Below the pieces are notes generated by a model, which made no database searches, was not told the DNA's origin, and saw only the letters and a list, made by a program, of their open reading frames with translations. Positions 24,521 through 34,952 of a stretch of 64,000 nt of DNA are shown one piece after another. The stretch comes from Sva-07 sp942492715 (lineage in GTDB: Bacteria > Actinomycetota > Acidimicrobiia > Acidimicrobiales > Ilumatobacteraceae), in contig CALOFW010000018.1 of the NCBI GenBank assembly GCA_942492715.1, positions 124,001 through 188,000 of the forward strand. The letters run 5' to 3'. Position 1 is the stretch's first letter. Each line of letters starts with the position of its first letter. Made by a program: the position numbers and the translations under genes.

Positions 24521-24847
24521 TCAGGGCTCGTTCGATGCACGAGCCGACGCCGTTGCGTCGCCGAGGACGACCACCACGGTGACCACCTTGCTCGCACCGT
24601 CCGGGCCCGATCGCCGCGTCCAGGTGGCGATCTCCGCCCCGTGTCGACGAGCCAGCCGTTCTGCCGCCGGTCGACCGCCCTCCAACGAGGCCAGCGCCAC
24701 CGCGTCGGCCGCCGTCTGCGCTCGGCGGCGATCGATCAGCCGATCGCCGACGACCACCAACGACCAGGCCACGATCGCGCACAGCGCGACCATCACGATC
24801 ACGACAGCGATCGCGGCCTGACCGCGATCGCGTACCGACGTCGCCAT
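24521..24847 (-). CDS. TadE/TadG-like small secreted or pilus protein
   Basis: A 108-residue protein: VRDRGQAAIAVVIVMVALCA is the pilin-like segment (charged start with RGQA, then a long hydrophobic helix), followed by DRLIDRRRAQTAADAVALAS, the conserved turn of TadE/TadG-like and Rv3655c-like proteins. Such proteins are pseudopilins or linked to Flp-type secretion, but no other tad gene lies here. GAGAGGAG precedes the ATG. It is wedged between gyrA and the DUF3566 gene on the same strand, an odd place. Confidence 0.72.
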   Translation of the reverse strand: MATSVRDRGQAAIAVVIVMVALCAIVAWSLVVVGDRLIDRRRAQTAADAVALASLEGGRPAAERLARRHGAEIATWTRRSGPDGASKVVTVVVVLGDATASARASNEP

Positions 24848-24918
24848 CTCGAACTCCTCTCGTCACTGCGATGTGGAGGCGGCCGACTCGGCCGCGAGTG
24901 GCGCGTTCGCGCGATCGG

Positions 24919-27369
24919 TCAGGCCTCGTCGGCGGCGAGAATCGGGGCGACCGAACCAACGGCGTCGCCGTCGTCGATGTTCATCACCTTGACCCCGGTG
25001 GCGTCGCGTCCCTGCGAGGAGATCCCTCGCACTTCCATGCGGATCGTGACGCCGTGGTTCGACACGGCGACGATCTCGTCGTCGAGGCCGACCATGAAGG
25101 CCGCCACGACGGCGCCCTTCTTACCGGTGAGCTTGATACCGCGTACACCCTGGCCACCGCGTCCCTGACGGTTGAACTTGTCGAGTTGGGTGCGCTTTCC
25201 GTACCCGGCCTCGGTCATGATCAGGATCGCGGTGTCGTCACGGGCGACATCGACCGACACCACACGGTCGTCGCCGTTCTTCAGTTTCATGCCGCGAACA
25301 CCGCCGGCGGTGCGACCCATTGCCCGGACGTCGTTCTCGTCGAAGCGGATCGTCATGCCGTTGCGACTCACCATGAAGATGTCGTCGCTGCCGCTCGTCT
25401 CGATCACCCGGACGAGTTCGTCGTCGTCACGCAGGTTGATCGCAATCAGGCCGTCGCGGCGGCTCGAGTCGTAGGCGTCGAAGGCCGTCTTCTTGACGGT
25501 GCCGTTCTTGGTGGCGAAGAAGAGGAAGCGCTCGCCGGCGAAGTCTCGGGTGTCGATGATCGCCTGGATCTGCTCGTCGGCCTGCAGGGGCAGCAGGTTG
25601 ACGATCGGCATCCCCTTGGCCGTTCGCTCACGTTCGGGGATCTCGAGCGCCCGCAGGCGGTAGACCTTGCCACGGTTGGAGAAGAACAAGAGATGAGCGT
25701 GCGCCGTGGTGAAGATCACGTGGCGCACGATGTCGTCGACCTTCATCTTGCCGCCCGCCACGCCGCGACCACCGCGTCCCTGCGTCTTGAACGAGTCGGC
25801 CGAGACGGCCTTCACGTACTGCGCCTGCGTCATCACGACGACGAGTTCCTTGTCGTCGACGAGGTCCTCGATCGACATCTCGCCGTCGTCGTAGGTGAGT
25901 TCGCACACCCGCGGCGTGGCGAACTCGTCCTTGATCGCAGTGATCTCCTCGCGGATGACCGTGTTGAGGCGATCGGGGTTGTCGAGGATCTCCTGGAGAT
26001 CGATGATCTTCGCGCGGGTCTCGTCGAGTTCGGTCTGCAGGTCGAGCCGGGAGAGCCGTGTCAGCTGGCGCAGCTGCATGTCGAGGATGTCGTTGGCCTG
26101 GATCTCGCTGAACTCGTACGGTGCTGCCATCAGGCCGTCACGAGCCGCGGCGACGTCGTCGCTGGCCCGGATGAGCGCAATGATCGCGTCGATGACGTCG
26201 AGCGCCTTGATGCGGCCCTCGAGGATGTGCTCGCGGCGCTTGGCCTTGTCGAGGCGGAACTGCGACCGGCGGGTGATGACGTCACGCTGGTGCTTGACGT
26301 AGGCGACGATTGCGTCGCGCAGGTTGATCTGGCGGGGCACGCCATCGACGAGGGCGACCATGTTGATCGAGAACGTCGACTGCAACTGGGTGAGCTTGAA
26401 CAGGTTGTTCTTGACCACGTTGGCGTTGGCGTCGCGCTTGAGCGTGATGATCAGGTTCGTCTTGCCGCCCGAGGACGCGTCGTTGACGTCCGCGATGCCG
26501 TCGAGGTCGCCGCCGTCGACGAGATCCTGGATGCGGGCCGCGATCGACGAGCAGCTCGTCTGATAGGGGAGCTCGTTGACCACGATCTCCATCCGCCCGG
26601 ACTTCGATTCCTCGATCTCGACACGGGCTCGCATCTTCACCGAGCCGCGGCCGGTTCGGTAGGCGTCGATGATGCCGGCCTTGCCGAGGATGCTGGCACC
26701 GGTGGGGAAGTCGGGGCCCTTGACGAACTCCATCAGGTCGTCGGGTGTGGCATCGGGGTTGTCGAGCAGGTGGACCACGGCGTCGACCACCTCGCCGAGA
26801 TTGTGCGGCGGGATGTTCGTGGCCATGCCGACGGCGATCCCCTGGCTGCCGTTGACGAGCAGGTTCGGGAAGCGCGCCGGCAACACGACGGGCTGTTCGA
26901 AGTTCCCGTCATAGTTCGGGATCATCTCGACGGTGTCTTCGTCGATGTCGGCGAGCAGCTGCATCGCCAGCGGGTTCAGACGACACTCGGTGTAACGCGC
27001 GGCAGCCGGGCCGAAGTCGGGGCTGCCGTAGTTGCCGTGGAAGTCGATCAGCGGGTGACGCAGCGAGAACGGCTGGGCCATGCGCACCAGCGCGTCGTAG
27101 ATGGCACTGTCGCCGTGGGGATGGAAACGCGCCATCGTGTCGCCGGTGACGCGGGCGCACTTCACGTGGGGACGATCGGGGCGAAACCCCTGGTCCTCCA
27201 TGTCCCAGATGATCCGGCGGTGGACCGGCTTGAGGCCGTCACGCACGTCGGGAAGCGCACGCGACATGATGACCGACATCGCGTACTCGAGGAACGAACT
27301 CTCCATCTCGTCGCTCAACGAGATGGGTTGGATGGGCTCGTTCGGAGGGGTGTCGTTGGTGTCAGTCAT
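24919..27369 (-). CDS. gyrA: DNA gyrase subunit A
   Basis: An 816-residue subunit that cuts and rejoins DNA during ATP-driven negative supercoiling. The winged-helix/tower domain includes HPHGDSAIYDALVRMAQPF, with S88 and D92 (E. coli S83 and D87) unchanged, and catalytic Y126 in AARYTECRL. The C-terminal six-bladed wrapping domain has two GyrA-box-like motifs, QGRGGRGVAGGKM and QGRGGQGVRGIKL; the second lies late, as a duplicated or relocated box. The 61-bp gap to gyrB suggests one operon. No clear ribosome-binding site is seen before the ATG. Confidence 0.98.
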   Translation of the reverse strand: MTDTNDTPPNEPIQPISLSDEMESSFLEYAMSVIMSRALPDVRDGLKPVHRRIIWDMEDQGFRPDRPHVKCARVTGDTMARFHPHGDSAIYDALVRMAQPFSLRHPLIDFHGNYGSPDFGPAAARYTECRLNPLAMQLLADIDEDTVEMIPNYDGNFEQPVVLPARFPNLLVNGSQGIAVGMATNIPPHNLGEVVDAVVHLLDNPDATPDDLMEFVKGPDFPTGASILGKAGIIDAYRTGRGSVKMRARVEIEESKSGRMEIVVNELPYQTSCSSIAARIQDLVDGGDLDGIADVNDASSGGKTNLIITLKRDANANVVKNNLFKLTQLQSTFSINMVALVDGVPRQINLRDAIVAYVKHQRDVITRRSQFRLDKAKRREHILEGRIKALDVIDAIIALIRASDDVAAARDGLMAAPYEFSEIQANDILDMQLRQLTRLSRLDLQTELDETRAKIIDLQEILDNPDRLNTVIREEITAIKDEFATPRVCELTYDDGEMSIEDLVDDKELVVVMTQAQYVKAVSADSFKTQGRGGRGVAGGKMKVDDIVRHVIFTTAHAHLLFFSNRGKVYRLRALEIPERERTAKGMPIVNLLPLQADEQIQAIIDTRDFAGERFLFFATKNGTVKKTAFDAYDSSRRDGLIAINLRDDDELVRVIETSGSDDIFMVSRNGMTIRFDENDVRAMGRTAGGVRGMKLKNGDDRVVSVDVARDDTAILIMTEAGYGKRTQLDKFNRQGRGGQGVRGIKLTGKKGAVVAAFMVGLDDEIVAVSNHGVTIRMEVRGISSQGRDATGVKVMNIDDGDAVGSVAPILAADEA

Positions 27370-27430
27370 GAGGTGATGTCCGAGCAGTCAAGAGGGTGTC
27401 AGTGGGGTGTCAGGCGGTCGTCGGCAGCGG

Positions 27431-29461
<2,031 letters not shown>

Positions 29462-29608
29462 TCGTACCTCGATGTTTCTGGCTGTCTGGCGGCATGCCCG
29501 TTTCGGACACGTTGGTGGGCGAACCGTGCAGTCGGCCGGGCCCCGACGAGAGGTCGAACCGGCGCCCACACGGCGATCGCGAGTGCTCCTCAGCCTACCA
29601 GCGGGGTG

Positions 29609-29929
29609 TCACGGAGTCGGGGAACCAGCGGATCGACCGGCACGCCCGACACGCACCTCGATCCGCTCGATCCGGACGTGCGCCACGTCCGCCAGGCGGC
29701 CGATGATGTCACCGCTCAGGAACTTGACCTGGGTGGCCCATCCCGGTTCGTCGGCCTCCACCACCAGCACACCGTCGTCGAGACGAACGGGCCGGACGTG
29801 AGCACTCACGGTGGGACCGACCGCCTCGTCCCAGCGCCCGAAGACGCCACCGATCTGGATGCGATCGGTGCCGCGCAGCGACTTCATGATCGAGTCGAGC
29901 GATCGGGAGATCGGGACGGGTTCCGGCAC
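29609..29929 (-). CDS. DUF721 protein (DciA-like helicase loader candidate)
   Basis: A 106-residue protein with the DUF721 core: GVFGRWDEAVGPTVSAHVRP, then LVVEADEPGWATQVKFLSGD. DUF721 genes lie between recF and gyrB in many actinobacteria (Rv0004 position). DciA proteins of this family help load the replicative helicase DnaB in bacteria without DnaC; whether that holds for this one is inference. It lies 47 bp downstream of recF. Confidence 0.88.
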   Translation of the reverse strand: MPEPVPISRSLDSIMKSLRGTDRIQIGGVFGRWDEAVGPTVSAHVRPVRLDDGVLVVEADEPGWATQVKFLSGDIIGRLADVAHVRIERIEVRVGRAGRSAGSPTP

Positions 29930-29976
29930 GATCCCAACGTACCGCGGCGGCGCCCGGCGTCAGTCGACGACGCGCT

Positions 29977-31059
29977 TCAGTCGGCGACGGCCTGGCCGTG
30001 TGCGATCCGCACGACGTGATCGGTGTGCGCCCCCGGGGGGAGTTCACTCGCCGTCGTGATGACGACCTGGCCGGCGGGGAGATGCCCGAGCAGTGCAATG
30101 GCGCGGTGATCGTCGAGTTCGGACAGCACGTCGTCGAGCACCAGCACCGGAGCCGACCCGGTGCGTTCGGTGACCAGTCGGTGGCCGGCCAGGCGCAGGG
30201 CCAACGCCAGGGTCCGCTGTTCACCCTGCGACGCGTGCGTCCTGCTCGGGAGTCCGTTGATGCTCATCGCGAGCTCGTCGCGGTGTGGACCGATGGTGCT
30301 CACACCACGTCGTACGTCGAGCGACCGGGCCTCGCTCAGCGCGGCGGCGAGGCCCGTCGTTCGCCAGGCCGGTTCATAGGACAGGTCCAGCGGCGTTGCG
30401 ACTCCGGCGAGCTGTTCGTACGCCTCCTGCACCATCGGTGTGAGGCGGGCAATCAACGTGGCGCGCGCATGACCGAACTGGTCGGCGATCTCGGCGAACT
30501 TCGCGTCCCACACGTCGAGCGTGACGGCGATCTCGTCGGTGAGCCGACCACCGGACTGCTTGAGCAGCGTGTTGCGCTGCCGGACGATCCGATCGATCTC
30601 GAGGCGAATCGAGTCGTACTTCGTGGCCAGCGCCACCAGTGTGTCGTCCATGAACCGCCGGCGATCCCCCGGGCTGCCCTTCACCAGGGAGAGGTCGTCC
30701 GGAGAGAACACCGTGACACGGACTGCCCCGAGCAGATCGCGCACACGGCCCAACTTCTGCCGGTTGACCTGCACACGATTGCGGCCGGCTGCTGCGAGCT
30801 CGATCTCGATCAGTGTCGAACGATCGTCGTCGTGGCGGACCGTGGCCCGAATGATCGCGGTGTCGACCCCGGCCCGCACCAGCGCGTCGCCGGGCGCAGA
30901 CCGGAAACTCGTGAGCGTCGCGAGGAAGGCCAGGGCCTCGGCGAGATTCGTCTTGCCCTGGCCGTTGTCGCCGATGACCAGCGTGGTCCCCGAGTGGAGA
31001 TCGAACGTTCCGGTGACGTAGTTCCGGAAGTCGACCAGCTCCAGGTGCTCGACGATCAC
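29977..31059 (-). CDS. recF: DNA replication and repair protein RecF
   Basis: A 360-residue SMC/ABC-type ATPase that helps load RecA at gaps. IVEHLELVDFRNYVTGTF is the usual N terminus, Walker A is IGDNGQGKTNLAEAL, the signature region is ASQGEQRTLALALRLA, and Walker B is VLVLDDVLSELDDHR. All key motifs are present. It starts 3 bp after the dnaN stop, so the two are co-transcribed. Confidence 0.96.
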   Translation of the reverse strand: MIVEHLELVDFRNYVTGTFDLHSGTTLVIGDNGQGKTNLAEALAFLATLTSFRSAPGDALVRAGVDTAIIRATVRHDDDRSTLIEIELAAAGRNRVQVNRQKLGRVRDLLGAVRVTVFSPDDLSLVKGSPGDRRRFMDDTLVALATKYDSIRLEIDRIVRQRNTLLKQSGGRLTDEIAVTLDVWDAKFAEIADQFGHARATLIARLTPMVQEAYEQLAGVATPLDLSYEPAWRTTGLAAALSEARSLDVRRGVSTIGPHRDELAMSINGLPSRTHASQGEQRTLALALRLAGHRLVTERTGSAPVLVLDDVLSELDDHRAIALLGHLPAGQVVITTASELPPGAHTDHVVRIAHGQAVAD

Positions 31060-31062
31060 GAC

Positions 31063-32166
31063 CTACGGCACGCGAACGGGCATCAACAGATAGAGGTAGT
31101 CGTCCCGACCGACGCCGCGGAGGACCGCCGGCTTCATCGGATCCATCGTGGCCAAGGTGACGTCGTCGCTGTCGATCGCGTCGATGCCCGCCGACAGGTA
31201 GTCGGGGTTGAACGCAACGGTCATCTCGGTGCCGTCGTAGCTGGCGTCGATCTCCTCGACCGCGTTGCCGACGTCCTGGGTGATCGCCGTCAACTGCACG
31301 GTCTCACCACCGAGCGTGAGACGCACCGGGGTCGAATCCTGCGCCAGGATCTTCACGCGACGGATCGCCTCGAGCATCGCTGCCTTGCCGACGGTCAGCA
31401 GGTTCGGGTAGCTCGACGGCAGCAGGTTGCGGTAGTTCGGGAACTCGCCCTCGATCAGCCTCGTGCTCAGGCGGGTGCCACCCGCTTCGAAGGTGGCCTC
31501 CCGGTCACCGAGGCGGACCACGAGTTCCTCGGCATCGCCCATCACGCGCTGCAACTCGCTGAGCGCCCTGCCCGGGATCAGGACCTTCTGACCAGCGGCG
31601 AGCACCGAGTTCTCCGGCAGATCACGCACGGCCAGTCGGTACGAGTCGGTGGCCACCATCCGCAGGCCGTCGTCGTCGGCCGCGAGCAGCACGCCGGTGA
31701 GCACGGCACGCGCATCGTCGGTGGACGCTGCGCGGACGACCTGGCGCAACGCGTCGGCGACCACGGCGGCCGACAGCGTGACGGACTCGGCCGCGGGCTC
31801 GCTCTGCGACGGGTAGTCCTCGAGTGACAACGGACGCACGGAGAACTGTGAACGGCCGGCGCTGATCGACATCTCCTCATCGCTCAGCTCCACCGACACC
31901 GCACCGGCAGGCAGCGCCTTCACGATGTCGCCGACGAGACGAGCCGGCACGACGGCGGCACCGTCGCGTTCGCCGCCGACGTCGATGGTGAGCCGGATGG
32001 TGAGCTCGAGGTCGGTGCCGGTCACGGTCAAGCGATCGCCATCGACCTCCATGCGCACACCGGCGAGCACCGGCAGCGTGCCGGTTCGGTTCGTGGCCGC
32101 CCGTCCTGCTGCTCCGACGGCTTCGGCCAGAACATCACGTTCGCAACGAAACTTCACAGTGGGCAC
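31063..32166 (-). CDS. dnaN: DNA polymerase III sliding clamp, beta subunit
   Basis: A 367-residue clamp that forms a homodimeric ring on DNA. Three clamp domains are visible: VKFRCERDVLAEAVGAAGRA opens the first, LRQVVRAASTDDARAVLTGV the second, and the third ends DYLYLLMPVRVP, the conserved C terminus that shapes the client-binding pocket. Start may be GTG 32166, or GTG 32157 giving MKFRCERD as in most relatives; AGGAG lies just upstream of both. It is downstream of dnaA, separated by 250 bp of DnaA-box-bearing DNA. Confidence 0.97.
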   Translation of the reverse strand: MPTVKFRCERDVLAEAVGAAGRAATNRTGTLPVLAGVRMEVDGDRLTVTGTDLELTIRLTIDVGGERDGAAVVPARLVGDIVKALPAGAVSVELSDEEMSISAGRSQFSVRPLSLEDYPSQSEPAAESVTLSAAVVADALRQVVRAASTDDARAVLTGVLLAADDDGLRMVATDSYRLAVRDLPENSVLAAGQKVLIPGRALSELQRVMGDAEELVVRLGDREATFEAGGTRLSTRLIEGEFPNYRNLLPSSYPNLLTVGKAAMLEAIRRVKILAQDSTPVRLTLGGETVQLTAITQDVGNAVEEIDASYDGTEMTVAFNPDYLSAGIDAIDSDDVTLATMDPMKPAVLRGVGRDDYLYLLMPVRVP

Positions 32167-32416
32167 TTCTCCTCATGCAGGGATGTCTCAATGTTCAATG
32201 TCAGTAGTAGGTGCTGTGGATTGGGGACAACCACGCGTTGTTGCAGCGTAGGACGGCGATGGGCGTCCACACGGGATGGGTGGTCGATCCCCATGCCGGG
32301 AGTTACAGCCGTGTCGTCCGGTGGACAGCGCGAGGTTGTCCACCGTCGGAGACCGTGTTGTCCTCGTCGCGTCCGCTGCTGTGTCCCCAGGCAGTGTCGT
32401 GGCGGTCGGGGGTCGC
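32167..32416. other. dnaA-dnaN intergenic region, candidate oriC
   Basis: This gap is where actinobacterial origins are known to lie. Near-matches to the DnaA box TTGTCCACA are TGTGGATTG (32215), TGGGGACAA (32222), GCGTCCACA (32263), GGTGGACAG (32320) and TTGTCCACC (32336), on both strands. None is perfect. A short AT-richer stretch (32180-32210) may be the unwinding element. No coding sequence was seen. Confidence 0.6.
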
Positions 32417-33841
32417 TCATGCCTTCAGCTGCTGCAACAGATCGGTGACCTGGTCGTAGATCTGTTTGCGCTCGCTCATCAACCGTTGGATCTTCTCGTT
32501 CGCGTGGATCACCGTGGTGTGATCGCGTCCACCGAAGAGCCGAGCGATCGCGGGGTAGCTCAGGTCGGTCAACTCGCGGAACACGTACATCGCGATCTGC
32601 CGTGCGGTGACGAGTGGTCGTTGACGGCTGCGCCCCTTGAGATCCTCGACCGGGAACTTGAGGATGTCGGCGATGTCGGCGAGCAGCTCCTCGTCGGTGC
32701 GGGCCTTGGGCTTGCTGTCGTTGAGGAGATCGGCGAGCTGGGTCTGCGCGAGATCGGTGGTGATCGGTACCTGGTTGAGGCTGGCGTAGGCGGTCACCCG
32801 GATCAGGGCGCCCTCGAGCTCACGGATGTTGGTGGCGATGTTGGTGGCGATGAACTCGAGGGTCTCGTCGGGGACGAGCACCCGGTCGCGCTCGGACTTG
32901 TTGCGCAGGATGGCGAGACGTGTCTCCAGATCGGGTGGCTGGATGTCGGTGATCAGGCCCCATTTGAAACGTCCTCGAAGACGCTCCTCCAGCGTGGGAA
33001 TCGCATCGGGCATGCGATCGGAGGAGATCACGACCTGTTTGTTGGCGCCGTGCAGTGAGTTGAACGTGTGGAAGAACTCCTCCTGGAGGCCTTCCTTGCC
33101 GGCGATGAACTGGATGTCGTCGATCAGCAGCACGTCGATGTCGCGATATCGACGCCGGAGCGAGTTCGTGGTGTTCTGGCGGATCGCGTCGACGTACTCG
33201 TTCATGAACGTCTCGGTGGAGACGTACCGCACCTCGTGGTGCTGGTAGTTCGAGTGCACGTAGTGGCCGATCGCGTGCAGGAGATGGGTCTTGCCCAGGC
33301 CGGCCGATCCGTAGATGAACAACGGGTTGTAGCTGCGCGCGGGTGTCTCGGCGACGCGCAGGGCTGCAGCGAGTGCGAACTGGTTCGAGGCGCCCTTGAC
33401 GAACGTCTCGAAGGTGTAGCGAGGGTTGAGTCCGGCTTCGTCGAGCAGCAGGGACCGCTGGTCGTCACGGTCGCGAGCGATCCGGTCCCGCTCACCCTGC
33501 TCGACGGCGTCCTGCTGTTCACGATGGTCGTGTCGGTCGTGTCGCTCGTCGATGACGGGCTCGGGATCGGCCGGAGGTGTTCCGCTCGTCTCGATGTCGA
33601 TCTCGACCACGCGATGTCCCTCGTTCGCGTCCTGCAGGGCCTCGGTGACCAGCGGCAGGTATCGGGTGAGGATCCGTTCTCGCACGTAGGCACTCGGTGC
33701 CAGCAGCCGCAGCGTGTCGGAATCGGAGTCGAGCGGGGTGACGTCCTGGAACGTGGAGAACCAGACCGACTCGGCGAGTTGGGACCGCAGAGAGAGCGTC
33801 ACCTGCGTCCAAACGTCTGTGCTCTCGCTCACCCTCGACAT
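32417..33841 (-). CDS. dnaA: Chromosomal replication initiator DnaA
   Basis: A 474-residue AAA+ initiator. Domain I (1-85) is followed by a charged linker (90-145) full of Asp, Arg, His and Gln. Domain III starts at LNPRYTFETFVKGASNQFAL; Walker A is YGSAGLGKTHLLHAIGHY, Walker B VLLIDDIQFIAG. Domain IV carries the DNA-binding helix-turn-helix with GGRDHTTVIHANEKI. All parts are intact. Divergent from rpmH, with DnaA boxes in the gaps on both sides, so it is likely autoregulated. Confidence 0.98.
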   Translation of the reverse strand: MSRVSESTDVWTQVTLSLRSQLAESVWFSTFQDVTPLDSDSDTLRLLAPSAYVRERILTRYLPLVTEALQDANEGHRVVEIDIETSGTPPADPEPVIDERHDRHDHREQQDAVEQGERDRIARDRDDQRSLLLDEAGLNPRYTFETFVKGASNQFALAAALRVAETPARSYNPLFIYGSAGLGKTHLLHAIGHYVHSNYQHHEVRYVSTETFMNEYVDAIRQNTTNSLRRRYRDIDVLLIDDIQFIAGKEGLQEEFFHTFNSLHGANKQVVISSDRMPDAIPTLEERLRGRFKWGLITDIQPPDLETRLAILRNKSERDRVLVPDETLEFIATNIATNIRELEGALIRVTAYASLNQVPITTDLAQTQLADLLNDSKPKARTDEELLADIADILKFPVEDLKGRSRQRPLVTARQIAMYVFRELTDLSYPAIARLFGGRDHTTVIHANEKIQRLMSERKQIYDQVTDLLQQLKA

Positions 33842-34171
33842 CTCCCGGTCAACGCCAACACACAGTCCACATGGTTGTCCACACGATGTGGACGAACGGA
33901 GCGAGCGGGCGGAGGGGAGAACCTAGCACGTCCTCGCCGAGAGGAAAACCTGACGAACTCAACAACCTCATCATCGAAAATACCGCCTCTGTACTGGGAT
34001 GATGTGCTCAGCAGGGTGCTGTGGACAACTTACATGCCTGTGGTTTGATCGACATGGTTGGCGCACGTGCCCCCGTCGCCGTAGCCTTGTCAAGTCAGTC
34101 CGTGTGAGTGCGCCGACGAGGGTGCACGGCACGGTCCGTGAGCGCTGCCTCGAACTTGTCCGGAGACCGCC
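33842..34171. other. rpmH-dnaA intergenic region with DnaA boxes (second oriC candidate)
   Basis: A 330-bp gap without a gene. Three DnaA boxes lie within 33 bp: CAGTCCACA (33863-33871), perfect TTGTCCACA (33875-33883) and reverse TGTGGACGA (33887-33895). A perfect reverse box TGTGGACAA is at 34020-34028. The AT-richest part between them (about 33940-34000) could unwind. It must also hold the divergent promoters of dnaA and rpmH. Confidence 0.65.
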
Positions 34172-34306
34172 GTGAAGCGTACCTTTCAGCCCAACAACCG
34201 CCGCCGAGCCCGCAAGCACGGCTTCCGTGCGCGCATGAGCACCCGCGCCGGCCGTGCCGTGCTCAAGTCTCGTCGCGCCAAGGGCCGCGCCCGTCTGTCG
34301 GCTTGA
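34172..34306 (+). CDS. rpmH: 50S ribosomal protein L34
   Basis: A 44-residue protein: VKRTFQPNNRRRARKHGFRA starts it, MSTRAGRAVLKSRRAKG follows and RARLSA ends it, the canonical L34 sequence in full. It starts with GTG at 34172, with GGAGA 6 nt upstream. Its TGA overlaps the TTG start of rnpA (TTGA), the usual pair of genes at the origin. It is too short to be picked up by length-based ORF filters. Confidence 0.98.
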   Translation: MKRTFQPNNRRRARKHGFRARMSTRAGRAVLKSRRAKGRARLSA

Positions 34307-34683
34307 TCGACCGGATCCGCGAGCGCGACGCCTTCGTTCGCCTTCGGCGCGAAGGCACCCGCGTGCGGATCGACCCGCTCTGGTGCACGTTCGTCAACGA
34401 TTCTCGACTGGTTCCGCCACGCGTGGCATTCGCGATCGGTCGCGCCACCGGTTCCGCCGTGCAACGCAACCGGCTCCGGCGTCGACTCCGCGAGATCCTG
34501 CGTCGCCACGATCTTCCACCGGGGTTGTACCTGTTCGGCGCCCATGCTCGCGCTTGCGAACGCACGTTCGTCGAACTCGACCACACCGTGGAGCGGCTGC
34601 TCACGTCGGTGCGATCTCGCACGAACGAGCCATCGACACCGGCACCATCGGCACCATCGACACCGGCACCATCGACACCATGA
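34303..34683 (+). CDS. rnpA: Ribonuclease P protein component
   Basis: A 126-residue basic protein that with its RNA partner trims the 5' ends of pre-tRNAs. The RNR-type motif is clear: FAIGRATGSAVQRNRLRRRL followed by REILRR. The TTG start at 34303 overlaps the rpmH stop, and the opening IDRIRERDAFVRLRREGTRV is standard. The last 16 residues are a Ser-Thr-Pro-Ala repeat from a short tandem repeat (about 34630-34680), an addition to the fold. Its stop overlaps the yidD start (ATGA). Confidence 0.93.
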   Translation: MIDRIRERDAFVRLRREGTRVRIDPLWCTFVNDSRLVPPRVAFAIGRATGSAVQRNRLRRRLREILRRHDLPPGLYLFGAHARACERTFVELDHTVERLLTSVRSRTNEPSTPAPSAPSTPAPSTP

Positions 34684-34949
34684 CCACCGACTCGACCTGG
34701 TCCCAGCGCAGAGCCATCGGGTTGATCGAGACCTATCAGCGGGCATTTGCGGGCCGCCCCTCGCCGTGCCGGTTCTACCCCACCTGTTCGAGTTATGCAC
34801 ACGAGGCGTTCGAGGTGCACGGCACCCGCCGGGGTCTCTGGTTGACGGTCCGTCGCCTCCTGCGTTGTCGCCCCCTGGGCCCGTCGGGGTTCGATCCGGT
34901 CCCCGAGCGGTGCGCATCCGATCATCTCCACCACGCGAAGGAGCACTGA
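34680..34949 (+). CDS. yidD: Membrane protein insertion efficiency factor YidD
   Basis: An 89-residue protein with the family signature RPSPCRFYPTCSSYAHEAFE, including the two conserved cysteines, then RRGLWLTVRRLLRCRPLGPS with a third cysteine and GFDPVPE. It is thought to help YidC insert proteins into the membrane. ATG at 34680 overlaps the rnpA stop by 4 bp. Standard position between rnpA and yidC. Confidence 0.95.
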   Translation: MTTDSTWSQRRAIGLIETYQRAFAGRPSPCRFYPTCSSYAHEAFEVHGTRRGLWLTVRRLLRCRPLGPSGFDPVPERCASDHLHHAKEH

Positions 34950-34952
34950 GCC

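Noticed and set aside
24919..25300. Intein or insertion in gyrase or dnaB
   Set aside because: GyrA, GyrB and DnaB motifs are contiguous with normal spacing; no splicing block was seen.
32167..34171. CRISPR array or phage remnant near the origin
   Set aside because: Repeats here are 9-bp DnaA boxes with irregular spacing, not regular direct repeats with spacers.
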